Source: Clostridiaceae bacterium (GTDB lineage Bacteria > Bacillota > Clostridia > Oscillospirales > Acutalibacteraceae). From it: a stretch of 19,573 bases of DNA. Every line of letters starts with the position of its first letter. Position 1 is the stretch's first letter. The DNA lies in the NCBI GenBank assembly GCA_016297645.1, contig JAEDGF010000034.1:1-19573 (forward strand). Direction: 5' to 3'. Under the pieces are notes generated by a model. It ran no database searches, was not told the DNA's origin, and saw only the letters and a program-made list of their open reading frames with translations. A program made the translations under genes and the position numbers. This document shows, piece after piece, positions 1-7,607 of this stretch.

Positions 1-58
1 CGAACCCCGGACCGACCGGTTATGAGCCGGTTGCTCTAACCAACTGAGCTAATGGTCC
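1..58 (-). tRNA. tRNA-Met (CAU anticodon), 3' end cut by window edge
   Basis: Read on the minus strand, a 7-nt acceptor 5' strand (GGACCAT) begins at 58. It is followed by TA, a D-arm (GCTC...GAGC) and an anticodon arm with stem ACCGG/CCGGT and loop CTCATAA, so the anticodon is CAU. The variable region and start of the T-arm follow (GGGGTTCG), and the window ends inside the T-loop. This looks like elongator tRNA-Met. A lysidine-modified tRNA-Ile(CAU) cannot be ruled out without the missing acceptor strand. Confidence 0.9.
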
Positions 59-77
59 GTTAATCGATTGCTTGAAT

Positions 78-106
78 ATTATATATTTTCATTCGGGTTT
101 TGTCAA
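78..106 (-). promoter_or_regulatory. Consensus sigma-A promoter of the CAU tRNA
   Basis: On the minus strand, TTGACA (101-106) and TATAAT (78-83) are separated by exactly 17 nt. Both hexamers match the consensus perfectly. Transcription should start near 71, about 13 nt before the tRNA. A constitutive promoter of this strength is usual for stable RNA genes. Confidence 0.88.
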
Positions 107-209
107 GCCTAATTTTAATAAAAAAGATTAAAACATTTTTTAATAAAAAAACTAAAATAAATAATTACAAATGCGAGTCGATATTCTAAGCTGTTTTTGC
201 TATCCGCTC

Positions 210-238
210 TTGACACGGACAAAAAACAGTGTTAAAGT
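210..238 (+). promoter_or_regulatory. Sigma-A promoter of the T-box/paaK operon
   Basis: TTGACA at 210-215 is followed after 17 nt by TAAAGT at 233-238 (4 of 6 to TATAAT). The predicted start near 245 sits just before the first conserved T-box leader sequences. The 59-209 stretch between this promoter and the tRNA promoter is AT-rich and shows nothing else I recognise. Confidence 0.7.
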
Positions 239-244
239 AATGTC

Positions 245-505
245 ATCAAATGCAATGACCGGAAACAGGTAGACGCGTCGCGGTGTTTTCAGAGAAATGC
301 CGTTTGGTGCAAGGCACAACTTCCGCACGCGCCGAGTTCATTCCGAGAGCAATCGGCTGAAACAACAGTAGGCTGTATCGGGTTCGCCCGTTATCGCGAG
401 GGAGTATATTTGTACTCAACGAGGGTTTTATTGTGAGGTAAAACCGAATATGAGGTGGTATCACGGTTTATCCGTCCTCTGCAATTCTGCGGAGGATTTT
501 TTTTA
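245..505 (+). promoter_or_regulatory. T-box leader, probable tRNA-Phe sensor (specifier UUC)
   Basis: This is a transcription-attenuation leader that reads the charging state of a tRNA. Stem I carries the AGAGA motif (about 291-295) and GGTG (about 306-309). Its shaft is CGCGT-C-GCGG (near 274-283) pairing with CCGCACGCG. The antiterminator is textbook: GAGG 452-455 pairs CCTC 476-479, ACGG 463-466 pairs CCGT 472-475, and the bulge TGGTATC 456-462 holds the UGGU that pairs with the uncharged tRNA 3' end. UGGU implies discriminator A73. The competing terminator is TCCTCTGC 475-482 with GCGGAGGA 489-496, then eight T. The best specifier candidate is TTC 337-339, followed by the usual A and a downstream TTCCGAG. 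That reading as Phe is moderately secure; the T-box call itself is firm. Confidence 0.92.
475..504 (+). terminator. T-box attenuator terminator
   Basis: An 8-bp stem (475-482 with 489-496, loop AATTCT) is followed by an uninterrupted run of eight T at 497-504. It shares bases 475-479 with the antiterminator, so the two folds are mutually exclusive. It ends transcription before paaK when the cognate tRNA is charged. Confidence 0.9.
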
Positions 506-546
506 TTTTCCGCACAACACCGCACAACAAATGGAGGAAATACAAA

Positions 547-1845
547 ATGTGGCAACCGGAAATTGAAACTATGCCGCGCGAAAAGCTCAAAGAGCTTCAA
601 AGCGAAAGACTCGTAAAGCAGGTCAAGAGAATGTACGAGCGTGTTGAGCTTTTCCGCAAAAGAATGGATAAAATGGGCTTGACTCCCGATGACATTCACG
701 GAGTCGACGACCTTTCAAAGCTCCCGTTTTCCTACAAAAAGGATTTGAGAGACTACTACCCTTACGGGCTTTTTGCCGAGCCGATGAAAAACATCGTCCG
801 TGTACACGCGTCAAGCGGTACGACAGGGAAAAAGATAGTTGTCGGCTACACAAAGAAAGACCTTGTTGATTGGGGCAACTGCGTCGCAAGAATGTTTACC
901 GCAATAGGGGCGGATGCGAACGATTTTGTACAGATTTCATACGGCTACGGACTTTTCACAGGCGGTCTTGGCGCACACAACGGTGCAGAAACGATTGGGG
1001 CGACGGTCATCCCGACCTCCGCGGGAAACACTGCAAATCAGCTGCAAACAATGGTCGATTTCGGTTCAACCGTTCTGTGCTGCACCCCGAGCTACGCAAT
1101 GTACCTCGGCGAAGCCGCAGAAGAAGCCGGACTCACGGACAAATTAAAGCTTAAATCGGGCGTTTTCGGTGCAGAACCGTGGAGTGAAGATATGCGCCGC
1201 AATATAGAAAAAAAGCTTCATATCAAAGCATACGACATCTACGGTCTGTCGGAAATAATGGGTCCCGGTGTAGCGGGCGAATGCGAATATCAATGCGGAA
1301 TGCATGTATGGGAGGATATGTTCATCCCCGAGATTATCGACCCCGATACGCTCGAAGTGCTGCCCGAAGGCTCCACCGGTGAACTTGTTTTCACCACTCT
1401 CACCAAAGAGGGCTTCCCCCTTATACGCTATCGTACGCGCGATATCTGTTCGCTCAACTACGAAAAATGCAAGTGCGGCAGAACTCATGTCAGAATGAAC
1501 AAGCCTCAGGGCAGAAGCGACGATATGCTCATTATAAGGGGCGTCAATGTGTTCCCGTCGCAGATCGAAGAAGTTCTTCTGAAAGCAAGCGGCGGCAACA
1601 TCACACCCAATTACCAGATTATCGTTGACCGCGTTAATAACACCGATACATTCGACATAAATGTTGAAATGAGTGCTGCACTCTTCGCCGATGATGTTAA
1701 ATCCATCGAAAAAATCGAACGCAGCATAACCGCAATGCTCCGCGATACGCTCGGAATAGGTGCAAAGGTCCACCTTGTTAACCCCAAGAGCATTGAGAGA
1801 AGCGAAGGTAAAGCAAAACGCGTAATAGACAAAAGAAAGGTTTGA
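547..1845 (+). CDS. paaK: Phenylacetate-CoA ligase (PaaK family)
   Basis: A cytosolic adenylate-forming enzyme that makes aryl-acetyl-CoA from phenylacetate (or a related arylacetate), ATP and CoA via an acyl-AMP. The 432-residue length is typical. Motifs seen: P-loop-like SSGTTGK at 89-95, YGLSE at 232-236 with the following GPGVAGEC, RTRD at 296-299, the hinge region RSDDM at 323-327, and RGVNVFPSQ at 331-339 opening the C-terminal domain. The start is supported by GGAGG about 8 nt upstream of the ATG. It is the first gene after the T-box leader, and the ACT protein follows 6 nt later. In anaerobes PaaK plus indolepyruvate ferredoxin oxidoreductase can work in either direction: arylpyruvate breakdown, or reductive salvage of arylacetates to aromatic amino acids. 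No ior genes are in the window. Substrate preference among phenyl-, hydroxyphenyl- and indoleacetate cannot be read from sequence. Confidence 0.95.
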   Translation: MWQPEIETMPREKLKELQSERLVKQVKRMYERVELFRKRMDKMGLTPDDIHGVDDLSKLPFSYKKDLRDYYPYGLFAEPMKNIVRVHASSGTTGKKIVVGYTKKDLVDWGNCVARMFTAIGADANDFVQISYGYGLFTGGLGAHNGAETIGATVIPTSAGNTANQLQTMVDFGSTVLCCTPSYAMYLGEAAEEAGLTDKLKLKSGVFGAEPWSEDMRRNIEKKLHIKAYDIYGLSEIMGPGVAGECEYQCGMHVWEDMFIPEIIDPDTLEVLPEGSTGELVFTTLTKEGFPLIRYRTRDICSLNYEKCKCGRTHVRMNKPQGRSDDMLIIRGVNVFPSQIEEVLLKASGGNITPNYQIIVDRVNNTDTFDINVEMSAALFADDVKSIEKIERSITAMLRDTLGIGAKVHLVNPKSIERSEGKAKRVIDKRKV

Positions 1846-1851
1846 TTTATC

Positions 1852-2280
1852 ATGATAAAGCAGTTATCTGTTTTTGTAGAGAATAAATTCGGCAGACTTG
1901 CCGCCGTAACCGAGGTGCTGGCAAAAAACAACATCGACATCAACGCTCTTTCACTCGCCGATACCTCCGATTTCGGTATTTTACGCCTTGTTGTTGATAA
2001 GCCCGAGGACGCTGCCGTTGCATTGACGGAACACGGCGTAACGGTAAAATGCACCGAGGTAATCGCCGCGGCAATGGATGACTGTCCCGGCGGACTCTCG
2101 TTCATTCTCGATACCTTGACAAACGAAAAAATCAACATCGAGTATATGTACGCTTTCATGGGAAAAACAGAGGGCAAGGCATGGACGGTAATGCGCGTGG
2201 ACGACAGTGAGCGTGCGGAAAAAGTACTGCATGAACACTCCATTAAAACTCTCGACAATTCCGTACATCTCGACGCTTAA
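1852..2280 (+). CDS. Tandem ACT-domain protein
   Basis: A 142-residue soluble protein made of two ACT folds, roughly residues 1-68 and 70-138, without a catalytic domain. The first repeat opens with IKQLSVFVENKFGRLAAVTEVL, whose NKFGRL turn is the usual ligand loop. The second has PGGLSFILDTL. ACT domains bind amino acids and mediate allosteric control, and free-standing double-ACT proteins commonly sit next to paaK in anaerobes. Only 6 nt separate it from paaK, so co-transcription and a common T-box control are near certain. I infer that it senses an aromatic amino acid or related ligand and modulates PaaK or the pathway; no partner can be proven here. Confidence 0.9.
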   Translation: MIKQLSVFVENKFGRLAAVTEVLAKNNIDINALSLADTSDFGILRLVVDKPEDAAVALTEHGVTVKCTEVIAAAMDDCPGGLSFILDTLTNEKINIEYMYAFMGKTEGKAWTVMRVDDSERAEKVLHEHSIKTLDNSVHLDA

Positions 2281-2287
2281 CGAATAT

Positions 2288-2325
2288 ACTCAATCGGCAG
2301 GACTTAATGCTCCTGCCGGTTGAGT
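2288..2325 (+). repeat. 15-bp hairpin directly after the paaK-ACT operon
   Basis: Arms 2288-2302 and 2311-2325 pair over 15 bp with one G-U pair and an 8-nt loop. On the plus strand it is followed by an A-rich tract (AAAAAATAAAAA), not a T tract, so it is not a classical intrinsic terminator. It may protect the 3' end of the mRNA or help termination together with the next hairpin. Confidence 0.7.
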
Positions 2326-2404
2326 AAAAAATAAAAACGAGCGGCACGCCTGTAACGAGATGAATAACAAGAAACGGACAGCACGCCCGGACGGCAAACG
2401 AAGG

Positions 2405-2480
2405 AAAAATAAAAAATCTCAATGATCCGCATTTGAGTGTCAGAAAAACACCGCAGGCGAATTATTGAGATTTATTTTTT
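2405..2480. terminator. Bidirectional terminator between convergent operons
   Basis: AAATCTCAAT at 2414-2423 and ATTGAGATTT at 2464-2473 form a 10-bp stem that A-T pairs can extend. T runs lie on both strands: ATTTTTTG after it on plus, and T-rich sequence in the complement of 2405-2413. The roughly 40-nt interior is unusually long for a terminator loop and contains GTGT/ACAC pairing. It lies between the plus-strand paaK operon and the minus-strand GH29 gene. Confidence 0.65.
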
Positions 2481-2499
2481 GTAATGAATCGCAAAGCCG

Positions 2500-3900
2500 T
2501 CAGTTTAATGCAACATAGCTCAGCTCCATAAACTTTCGGAACTCTGGGAAAGAGATTTTAATCTCGTCCGCTTCGGCTGCTTTCAGGCAGCAAATATGCT
2601 TGTATCCGACGGCGGAACCGGAGTAAACTTCTTTCCATTTTCCCTTTTCGTTTTTAAGGAAAACGGAGAAGGCTTCAATATGCTGTCCGTTGGAAATGTT
2701 TTCGCATAAAACAAGCTTATCGAATATCTCTTTTTTCGGAAGTTTAAATATGATTTCGGGACATTTATCGTTTTCCGCCGGACGCCAAAACAGATGGCGC
2801 TCATTTTTAACCGAGTTTTCCGCCGCATAAAGCGCACTCAGCTCGCTTGACGCGGTCACCTCTGCCTGTTGCAGCAGATTATGCCAAAACATCACTTTCA
2901 GGTCATAACCGAGCGAGTTGAGTATCTGACTGTCCATCTCGTCAAGCACTCCGCGCTTATTCGGCGCAATACCGAGCATCAGACAGGAATTATTGCCGAC
3001 CGTGTTATAATAAAGCGACAGTAACTTATCCTTTGTTTTGCTCGAATATTTATCTTCCTCGTCAAAATAGAGGTGCTTTCGCATGGGAACAAAAACCTCG
3101 CACGGATACCAGATAAAGTCCTTTTCATGCTTTATCGCTTTCCTGCTGCCGATGTCCAGCTCCATAACGGACGAGCTTCTGCCTTTCGGCGAAGGAACGC
3201 TTGTTCCGTCATCGTAAACACCGTGCCACGCAGGAACGCTGCTCCATTCTTCGGGACGCGTCACTCCCCTGTCGTTGCCGTACCAGCGCACATCGGGTCC
3301 TCGGAATGCTATTACCGCGTCGGGCATCAACCTGCGTATCACAGAATAATATCTGCCCCAGTCGTAGTTTTGCGTTTTACCGTGAGATGGACCGCTCACA
3401 CCGTCAAGACGGACATAAAAAATGTCGCCGTAATTCGTGAGAAGCTCCGTAAGCAGACCGCAAAACCACTCGTCATACGCTTCACCCGAGCCGAAAAGCT
3501 GTTCATGTCTGTCCCACGGGGCTATGCTTATACCGAATTTAAGCCCGTACTTTTTGCAGGACTGTGAAATTAGCTTTACCATGTCGCCTGTACCGTCGAG
3601 CCAATTCGATTTTTTAAGACTGTAATCGGTCATTTGAGTCTGCCAAAGGCAAAACCCGTCATAGTCCTTACAATTATACACAACGCCGTTCATACCGGCG
3701 TTTTTTACGGTTTCGCACCAGCTGTCGGTATCCATTTCCTCAGGCCAAAATACGGCAGGCGGTGTAAAACCGTCGCCGTATTGTTTCCCGGTAAACACCG
3801 GCAAGCCATAGCTTATAAGTGCGTAAAACTCGGTTTCCTGCCATTTTATCTGACGCAGAGAGGGTTTTGCTTCGCTTGCAAGCTCAAATGGCTTTAACAT
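2500..3900 (-). CDS. GH29 alpha-L-fucosidase-like glycosidase with altered substrate motif
   Basis: A 466-residue glycosidase of family 29, which normally releases alpha-L-fucose from glycans by a retaining mechanism. There is no signal peptide, so it probably acts on imported oligosaccharides. Family landmarks in order: DGFCLWQT and TDYSLKKSNW (81-100), KFGISIAPWDRHE (121-133), the nucleophile Asp166 in VRLDG, DVRWYGND (203-210), and a likely acid/base Glu268 in WYPCE. Residues after about 350 look like a beta-sandwich of the F5/8 type. The invariant KHHDGF of fucosidases reads KDYDGF here (78-83), so both fucose-contacting histidines are replaced. It lies 14 nt after the DUF1667 gene with AAAGGA before the ATG, and is probably the last gene of that operon. 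The fold and family are secure; fucose as substrate is not. Confidence 0.85.
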   Translation of the reverse strand: MLKPFELASEAKPSLRQIKWQETEFYALISYGLPVFTGKQYGDGFTPPAVFWPEEMDTDSWCETVKNAGMNGVVYNCKDYDGFCLWQTQMTDYSLKKSNWLDGTGDMVKLISQSCKKYGLKFGISIAPWDRHEQLFGSGEAYDEWFCGLLTELLTNYGDIFYVRLDGVSGPSHGKTQNYDWGRYYSVIRRLMPDAVIAFRGPDVRWYGNDRGVTRPEEWSSVPAWHGVYDDGTSVPSPKGRSSSVMELDIGSRKAIKHEKDFIWYPCEVFVPMRKHLYFDEEDKYSSKTKDKLLSLYYNTVGNNSCLMLGIAPNKRGVLDEMDSQILNSLGYDLKVMFWHNLLQQAEVTASSELSALYAAENSVKNERHLFWRPAENDKCPEIIFKLPKKEIFDKLVLCENISNGQHIEAFSVFLKNEKGKWKEVYSGSAVGYKHICCLKAAEADEIKISFPEFRKFMELSYVALN

Positions 3901-3914
3901 TTGTCGGTGTCCTT

Positions 3915-4268
3915 TCAGTCGTTATTTGTCGCCACGATATCGGCGCCCGTTCCGAGGATGTTTTTGATTATGACCTGCCCGAGCTTGACGGGAGCGTCAA
4001 CGGACACGGAGTTTATCTCCTTCATGCAATCAAAAAGCATTGTCTTGGGAACAGCACAGCTCGATTTAACGGGAACTACGGGATGAACTCCGCCGTTTAC
4101 CTTAACGCTCGAAGTAAGCGAACGCGTGGGGTTAACGACCTCCGTTCTCGCATAAGCGTCACCGCGTTTGCAGGTGTTTCCCGTTACGGAGAAAACCTCT
4201 GTGCCTTCATATTCAACGGTTATCGAGCAGCCGAGAGGGCATGCAACACAAGTAAGTTCTCTTTTCAT
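3915..4268 (-). CDS. DUF1667 protein of the GlpA-like oxidoreductase set
   Basis: A 117-residue protein with an N-terminal Cys cluster (CVACPLGC at 7-14, further Cys at 33) that is likely to hold an Fe-S centre or metal. This is the DUF1667 family, which in Firmicutes accompanies GlpA-like and NAD/FAD oxidoreductase genes, often with glycerol genes. It begins 3 nt after the preceding oxidoreductase gene and has a GGAGGAA site overlapping that gene's end. I infer an electron-transfer subunit of the three-protein dehydrogenase. The precise function of the family is not established as far as I know. Confidence 0.9.
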   Translation of the reverse strand: MKRELTCVACPLGCSITVEYEGTEVFSVTGNTCKRGDAYARTEVVNPTRSLTSSVKVNGGVHPVVPVKSSCAVPKTMLFDCMKEINSVSVDAPVKLGQVIIKNILGTGADIVATNND

Positions 4269-4271
4269 TGC

Positions 4272-5528
4272 TTATTCCTCCACTCTAACAACTATTGTGC
4301 TGTCCTTAGTCATTTTCGCAAGCGTTGCAGCCGGAATTACGACATTTTCCATTTCGCCGGGGGCAAGCTTAACTTTCTTCTTGGACGAAATGATCTCGCC
4401 GTCGCATTCAAGAACGACCTTCGCATTCTTGAAGATTCTGCCGACACGGAAATAGAGCTTAACATCATTTTCGTTCTTGATATTTACTCTCTGCGGAACA
4501 AGATATCTTACGCCGTTTCCGGTAGTAGTATTGACATATACCTTTTCGCTGCTGCCTTTGCCGAGTATATATTCGGCTGCGCCTTCACCGGCGATCTGAC
4601 TTTCAAGTGTAACATAGTCAACGAGGTCGTGAACATGAAGAACATTTCCGCAGGCGAAAACGCCGGGGTGATCCGTCATTCGCATTTCATCAACAACAGC
4701 ACCGTTTGTGATTCTGTCTATGCCGATGCCGACATTTTTGGTAAGCTCGTTTTCGGGAATAAGACCGACGGAGAGCATAAGGGTATCGCATTCAATATAT
4801 TCTTTCGTCGATTCAATGGGACGAAGATGTTCATCGACCTGAGCAATGGTAACGCCTTCAAGTCTGTCTTTACCGTGAGTTTCCACAACGGTGGTGGAAA
4901 GACGAAGCGGAATATTGAAGTCGTTAAGGCACTGGACGATATTACGGGTAAGACCGCCCGAGTAAGGCATAAGCTCGCAGACAACTTTAACCTCTGCGCC
5001 TTCGAGCGTCATTCTTCTCGCCATGATAAGTCCTATATCACCGGAACCGAGAATGACGACCTTCTTACCGGGCATATAGCCGTCGATGTTAACATATTTC
5101 TGCGCCGTGCCGGCAGTCATGATACCGGAAGCACGGGTGCCTGCGATTTCAAGCGCACCGCGGGGACGCTCACGGCAGCCCATTGCAAGAACAATGGCTT
5201 TTGCCTGAATTTTAAGAAGTCCGTCCGCTTTGTTTACGGCCGTGACAAGATTTTCGTCGCTGATATCAAGAACCATCGTGTCGGTTTTGACATCGATATC
5301 GGTTTCGGCAACCTGAGCAATGAACTTTGCCGCATATTCGGGACCGGAAAGCTCTTCACCAAAATAATGAAGTCCGAAGCCGGTATGTATGCACTGTTCG
5401 AGGATTCCGCCGAGAGTTTCGGCTCTTTCGAGAATTATTATTTTCTCGACGCCGCACTCTTTGGCTTTAAGGGCAGCTGCCATGCCGGCAGGACCGCCGC
5501 CTACTACAACAAGATCATAATTCAACAT
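4272..5528 (-). CDS. NAD/FAD-dependent oxidoreductase (GlpA-partner type)
   Basis: A 418-residue flavoprotein of the pyridine nucleotide-disulphide oxidoreductase class, without the redox disulphide of lipoamide dehydrogenase. The FAD dinucleotide motif GGGPAG is at 10-15, with ERAETLGG after the second strand. AMGCRERPRG is at 115-124, the second (NAD-binding) motif GSGDIG at 161-166, and the C-terminal FAD contact GVFACGNVLHVHD at 289-301. A roughly 90-residue beta-rich tail follows. It lies between the GlpA-like subunit (13-nt gap) and DUF1667 (3-nt gap), a gene order known from clostridial glycerol-3-phosphate oxidising sets. The ribosome site GGGGGAG precedes the ATG. Likely role: passing electrons from the dehydrogenase subunit to NAD or another carrier. 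The electron acceptor is inference. Confidence 0.88.
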   Translation of the reverse strand: MLNYDLVVVGGGPAGMAAALKAKECGVEKIIILERAETLGGILEQCIHTGFGLHYFGEELSGPEYAAKFIAQVAETDIDVKTDTMVLDISDENLVTAVNKADGLLKIQAKAIVLAMGCRERPRGALEIAGTRASGIMTAGTAQKYVNIDGYMPGKKVVILGSGDIGLIMARRMTLEGAEVKVVCELMPYSGGLTRNIVQCLNDFNIPLRLSTTVVETHGKDRLEGVTIAQVDEHLRPIESTKEYIECDTLMLSVGLIPENELTKNVGIGIDRITNGAVVDEMRMTDHPGVFACGNVLHVHDLVDYVTLESQIAGEGAAEYILGKGSSEKVYVNTTTGNGVRYLVPQRVNIKNENDVKLYFRVGRIFKNAKVVLECDGEIISSKKKVKLAPGEMENVVIPAATLAKMTKDSTIVVRVEE

Positions 5529-5541
5529 AGCTTTCTCCCCC

Positions 5542-6975
5542 TTATTTCGTTTTATCGAAAAGAATGTTCGATTTTCCGCCGAACTTTGTTATCGTATTAA
5601 CTTCCGTGCCAAGCTCGCGTGCAAGTATCTCAACGACCTTCGAACCGCAGAAGCCGCCCTGGCAGCGTCCCATGCCGGCTCTTGTACGGCGTTTTACACC
5701 GTCGACATCTCTTGCACCGGCAGGAGCGTGGATAGCGTCAATTATTTCACCCTCGGTGATGGTTTCGCATCTGCAAATGATTCTGCCATAAGCGGGATTC
5801 TTGGCAATAGCAGCTTCCTTTTCCTCGTCGGTAGCGTGACGGAAACGGAAAACATCATGTCTTACGCCGTTGAACTTCTCGTTCTTTTCAACACCGCCGA
5901 TAGCTTTTGTTATGATATCCGCAAGATATTCGGCAATTGCGGGAGCGGAGGAAAGACCGGGAGACTCAATACCGGAGGCATGAATAAACTGAGCGTTTAC
6001 CTTGCTCGGTCCGAGAATAAAGTCGTCGCTCACAGGGTGGGCGCGAAGTCCCGAGAAGGAGGTAATGGCATTTCTCGTAGAAACGGACGGACAGCTCTTG
6101 GCCGAGAAGGTTTTAACGGTGTTAAGTCCTTCGGGAGTGGTGGAGGTATCGTCCTTGTCGTCAATGTCCTCAGCCGTAGGTCCTATAAGAAGGTTGCCGT
6201 CAACGGTAGGAGAAACAAGAATGCCCTTGCCCATCTTGGTGGGGCACTGGAAGATAGTATGTGAAACGGTATTGCCGACAGCCTTGTCGAGAATGAAATA
6301 TTCACCGCGTCTGATAATAAGCTCAACACTCTCGTCGCCTATCATCTTAGCTATCTCGTCGGAATGCGCACCGGCAGCGTCAACGATATATTTTGCTTTA
6401 ACTTCACCTGCCGTTGTGGAGAGAGTGAATTCGCCGTCCGCAAAGGAAATAGCCTCGACCTTGCAGTTTCTCTTGAATTCAACACCGTTTGTAACGGCAT
6501 TCTCGGCAGCTGCGATAGTAAGCTCATACGGGCATACAATGCCTGCGCTTTGAGCGTCAAGAGCGCCGCAGACATTATCGGCAAGATTGGGTTCGAGCGC
6601 TTTAAGCTCGTCCTTGCCTATTATTTTCATCTGAGGAACGCCGTTGGCAATTCCTCTGTCATAGAGTTCTTTAACAGTTTCCATTTCCTCCTCGGAAAAG
6701 GCAACGACAAGCGAACCGTTGTTCTTGTAGGGTACGCTGAGCGTTTCGCACAGTCCGGGCATCATTGCGCAGCCTTTTACATTAAGCTTCGCTTTAAGCG
6801 TCCCGGGTTTTGCGTCAAATCCTGCATGAACGATTCCGCTGTTCGCCTTGCTTGCGCCCATGGCAACATCGTTTGTCGCTTCAAGAAGGGCAACATTAAG
6901 GCGATACTTTGAAAGTTCCCGTGCAGTTAAAGCACCGATAACACCGGCGCCGATAATTGCAACATCGTAACTCAT
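5542..6975 (-). CDS. GlpA-like FAD oxidoreductase with C-terminal BFD [2Fe-2S] domain
   Basis: A 477-residue FAD-dependent oxidoreductase of the DAO superfamily. The FAD motif GAGVIG is at 9-14, SKANSGIVHAGFD at 42-54, and GLRAHPVSDDFILGP at 309-323 in the C-terminal part of the DAO domain. A bacterioferritin-ferredoxin-like [2Fe-2S] domain follows with Cys401, Cys403, Cys438 and Cys443 (CRC...C....C). This is the layout of clostridial anaerobic glycerol-3-phosphate dehydrogenase subunits, which give dihydroxyacetone phosphate. L-2-hydroxyglutarate or another 2-hydroxyacid is an alternative substrate. No glpK or glpF is beside it, so the glycerol assignment stays open. It is the first gene of a four-gene minus operon and has a good promoter (7017-7045) and AAGGAG before the ATG. 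Confidence 0.88.
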   Translation of the reverse strand: MSYDVAIIGAGVIGALTARELSKYRLNVALLEATNDVAMGASKANSGIVHAGFDAKPGTLKAKLNVKGCAMMPGLCETLSVPYKNNGSLVVAFSEEEMETVKELYDRGIANGVPQMKIIGKDELKALEPNLADNVCGALDAQSAGIVCPYELTIAAAENAVTNGVEFKRNCKVEAISFADGEFTLSTTAGEVKAKYIVDAAGAHSDEIAKMIGDESVELIIRRGEYFILDKAVGNTVSHTIFQCPTKMGKGILVSPTVDGNLLIGPTAEDIDDKDDTSTTPEGLNTVKTFSAKSCPSVSTRNAITSFSGLRAHPVSDDFILGPSKVNAQFIHASGIESPGLSSAPAIAEYLADIITKAIGGVEKNEKFNGVRHDVFRFRHATDEEKEAAIAKNPAYGRIICRCETITEGEIIDAIHAPAGARDVDGVKRRTRAGMGRCQGGFCGSKVVEILARELGTEVNTITKFGGKSNILFDKTK

Positions 6976-7016
6976 AGAAATTACATCTCCTTATAAATTT
7001 AGGGGTTAGCAGATAC

Positions 7017-7045
7017 ATTATAATCGGTACGACCGAATAAATCAA
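7017..7045 (-). promoter_or_regulatory. Promoter of the glpA-like/GH29 operon
   Basis: On the minus strand TTGATT (7040-7045) and a perfect TATAAT (7017-7022) are 17 nt apart, giving a start near 7010 and a leader of about 35 nt. The promoter begins 15 nt after the stop codon of the Cys-rich gene, and no terminator lies between them. Confidence 0.8.
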
Positions 7046-7059
7046 CAGGTATTTGCTTA

Positions 7060-7584
7060 TTATCGCGTCCGAGGAAGCGAAAAAGCACCAAAATCCGTGA
7101 TTTTTTTTGTAATACCGTTCAAAAAACGACACATCTCGGCGTCCTGTTCTAAAAAAGACGCGGCAATTCTCATTTTTCGTTCGAATTCCCTGTTGTAACC
7201 GTCCTCGCTGCCGACGAGCGGGCAGACTCCCCTCGCCCGTATATCTTCACCGGGTCTGATACGGATTTTGCCGTCTTTTTCCGCCGCATAAAAGAAAAAC
7301 GGAAAAATTCTGCAAGAAAGCGGACGCTCCGTTCTGCTGCACTCACCGCTGCATACAACCGACAGACAACCTGTCGCAAGGTCTTTTTTAACGGTGAAGC
7401 CGCTTTTTCCGGCGTAATACTTTTCTTCGCCCGGGAACAGAATCATCCCGTCGTTGTCGCCGCCCTTGCAGCATTTGCCGCCGCAGAGAGCACCGCAATC
7501 AAATTTCAGCGGAGTGCAGTTTTCAAGAAGCTCGTACGCTTTATTCAGGCTGTCATTATCGAACCTGTTGTAAAAATATCCCAT
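7060..7584 (-). CDS. YkgJ-like Cys-cluster (CxxxCxxCC) protein
   Basis: A 174-residue soluble protein rich in ordered cysteines: Cys30, Cys34, Cys38 and Cys39 in the DCGALCGGKCCKG segment, Cys73/78/82 in the centre, Cys91 in PLSCRIFPF, and Cys121 in GVCPL. This is the zinc/iron-chelating YkgJ-type domain family (formerly UPF0153), whose members are thought to bind a metal or Fe-S cluster. The exact role is unknown. The ATG is supported by AAGGAGA 6 nt upstream. No promoter is evident between it and the hairpin at 7608-7628, so expression may depend on read-through from the small gene upstream. Confidence 0.85.
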   Translation of the reverse strand: MGYFYNRFDNDSLNKAYELLENCTPLKFDCGALCGGKCCKGGDNDGMILFPGEEKYYAGKSGFTVKKDLATGCLSVVCSGECSRTERPLSCRIFPFFFYAAEKDGKIRIRPGEDIRARGVCPLVGSEDGYNREFERKMRIAASFLEQDAEMCRFLNGITKKITDFGAFSLPRTR

Positions 7585-7607
7585 TGTTTCTCCTTACATA
7601 AAAATTG

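Noticed and set aside
3819..5600. Very long open frame (593 codons) on the plus strand
   Set aside because: It lies antisense to the GH29, DUF1667 and flavoprotein genes, which all have clear family motifs. Its translation has no recognisable domain and no ribosome site.
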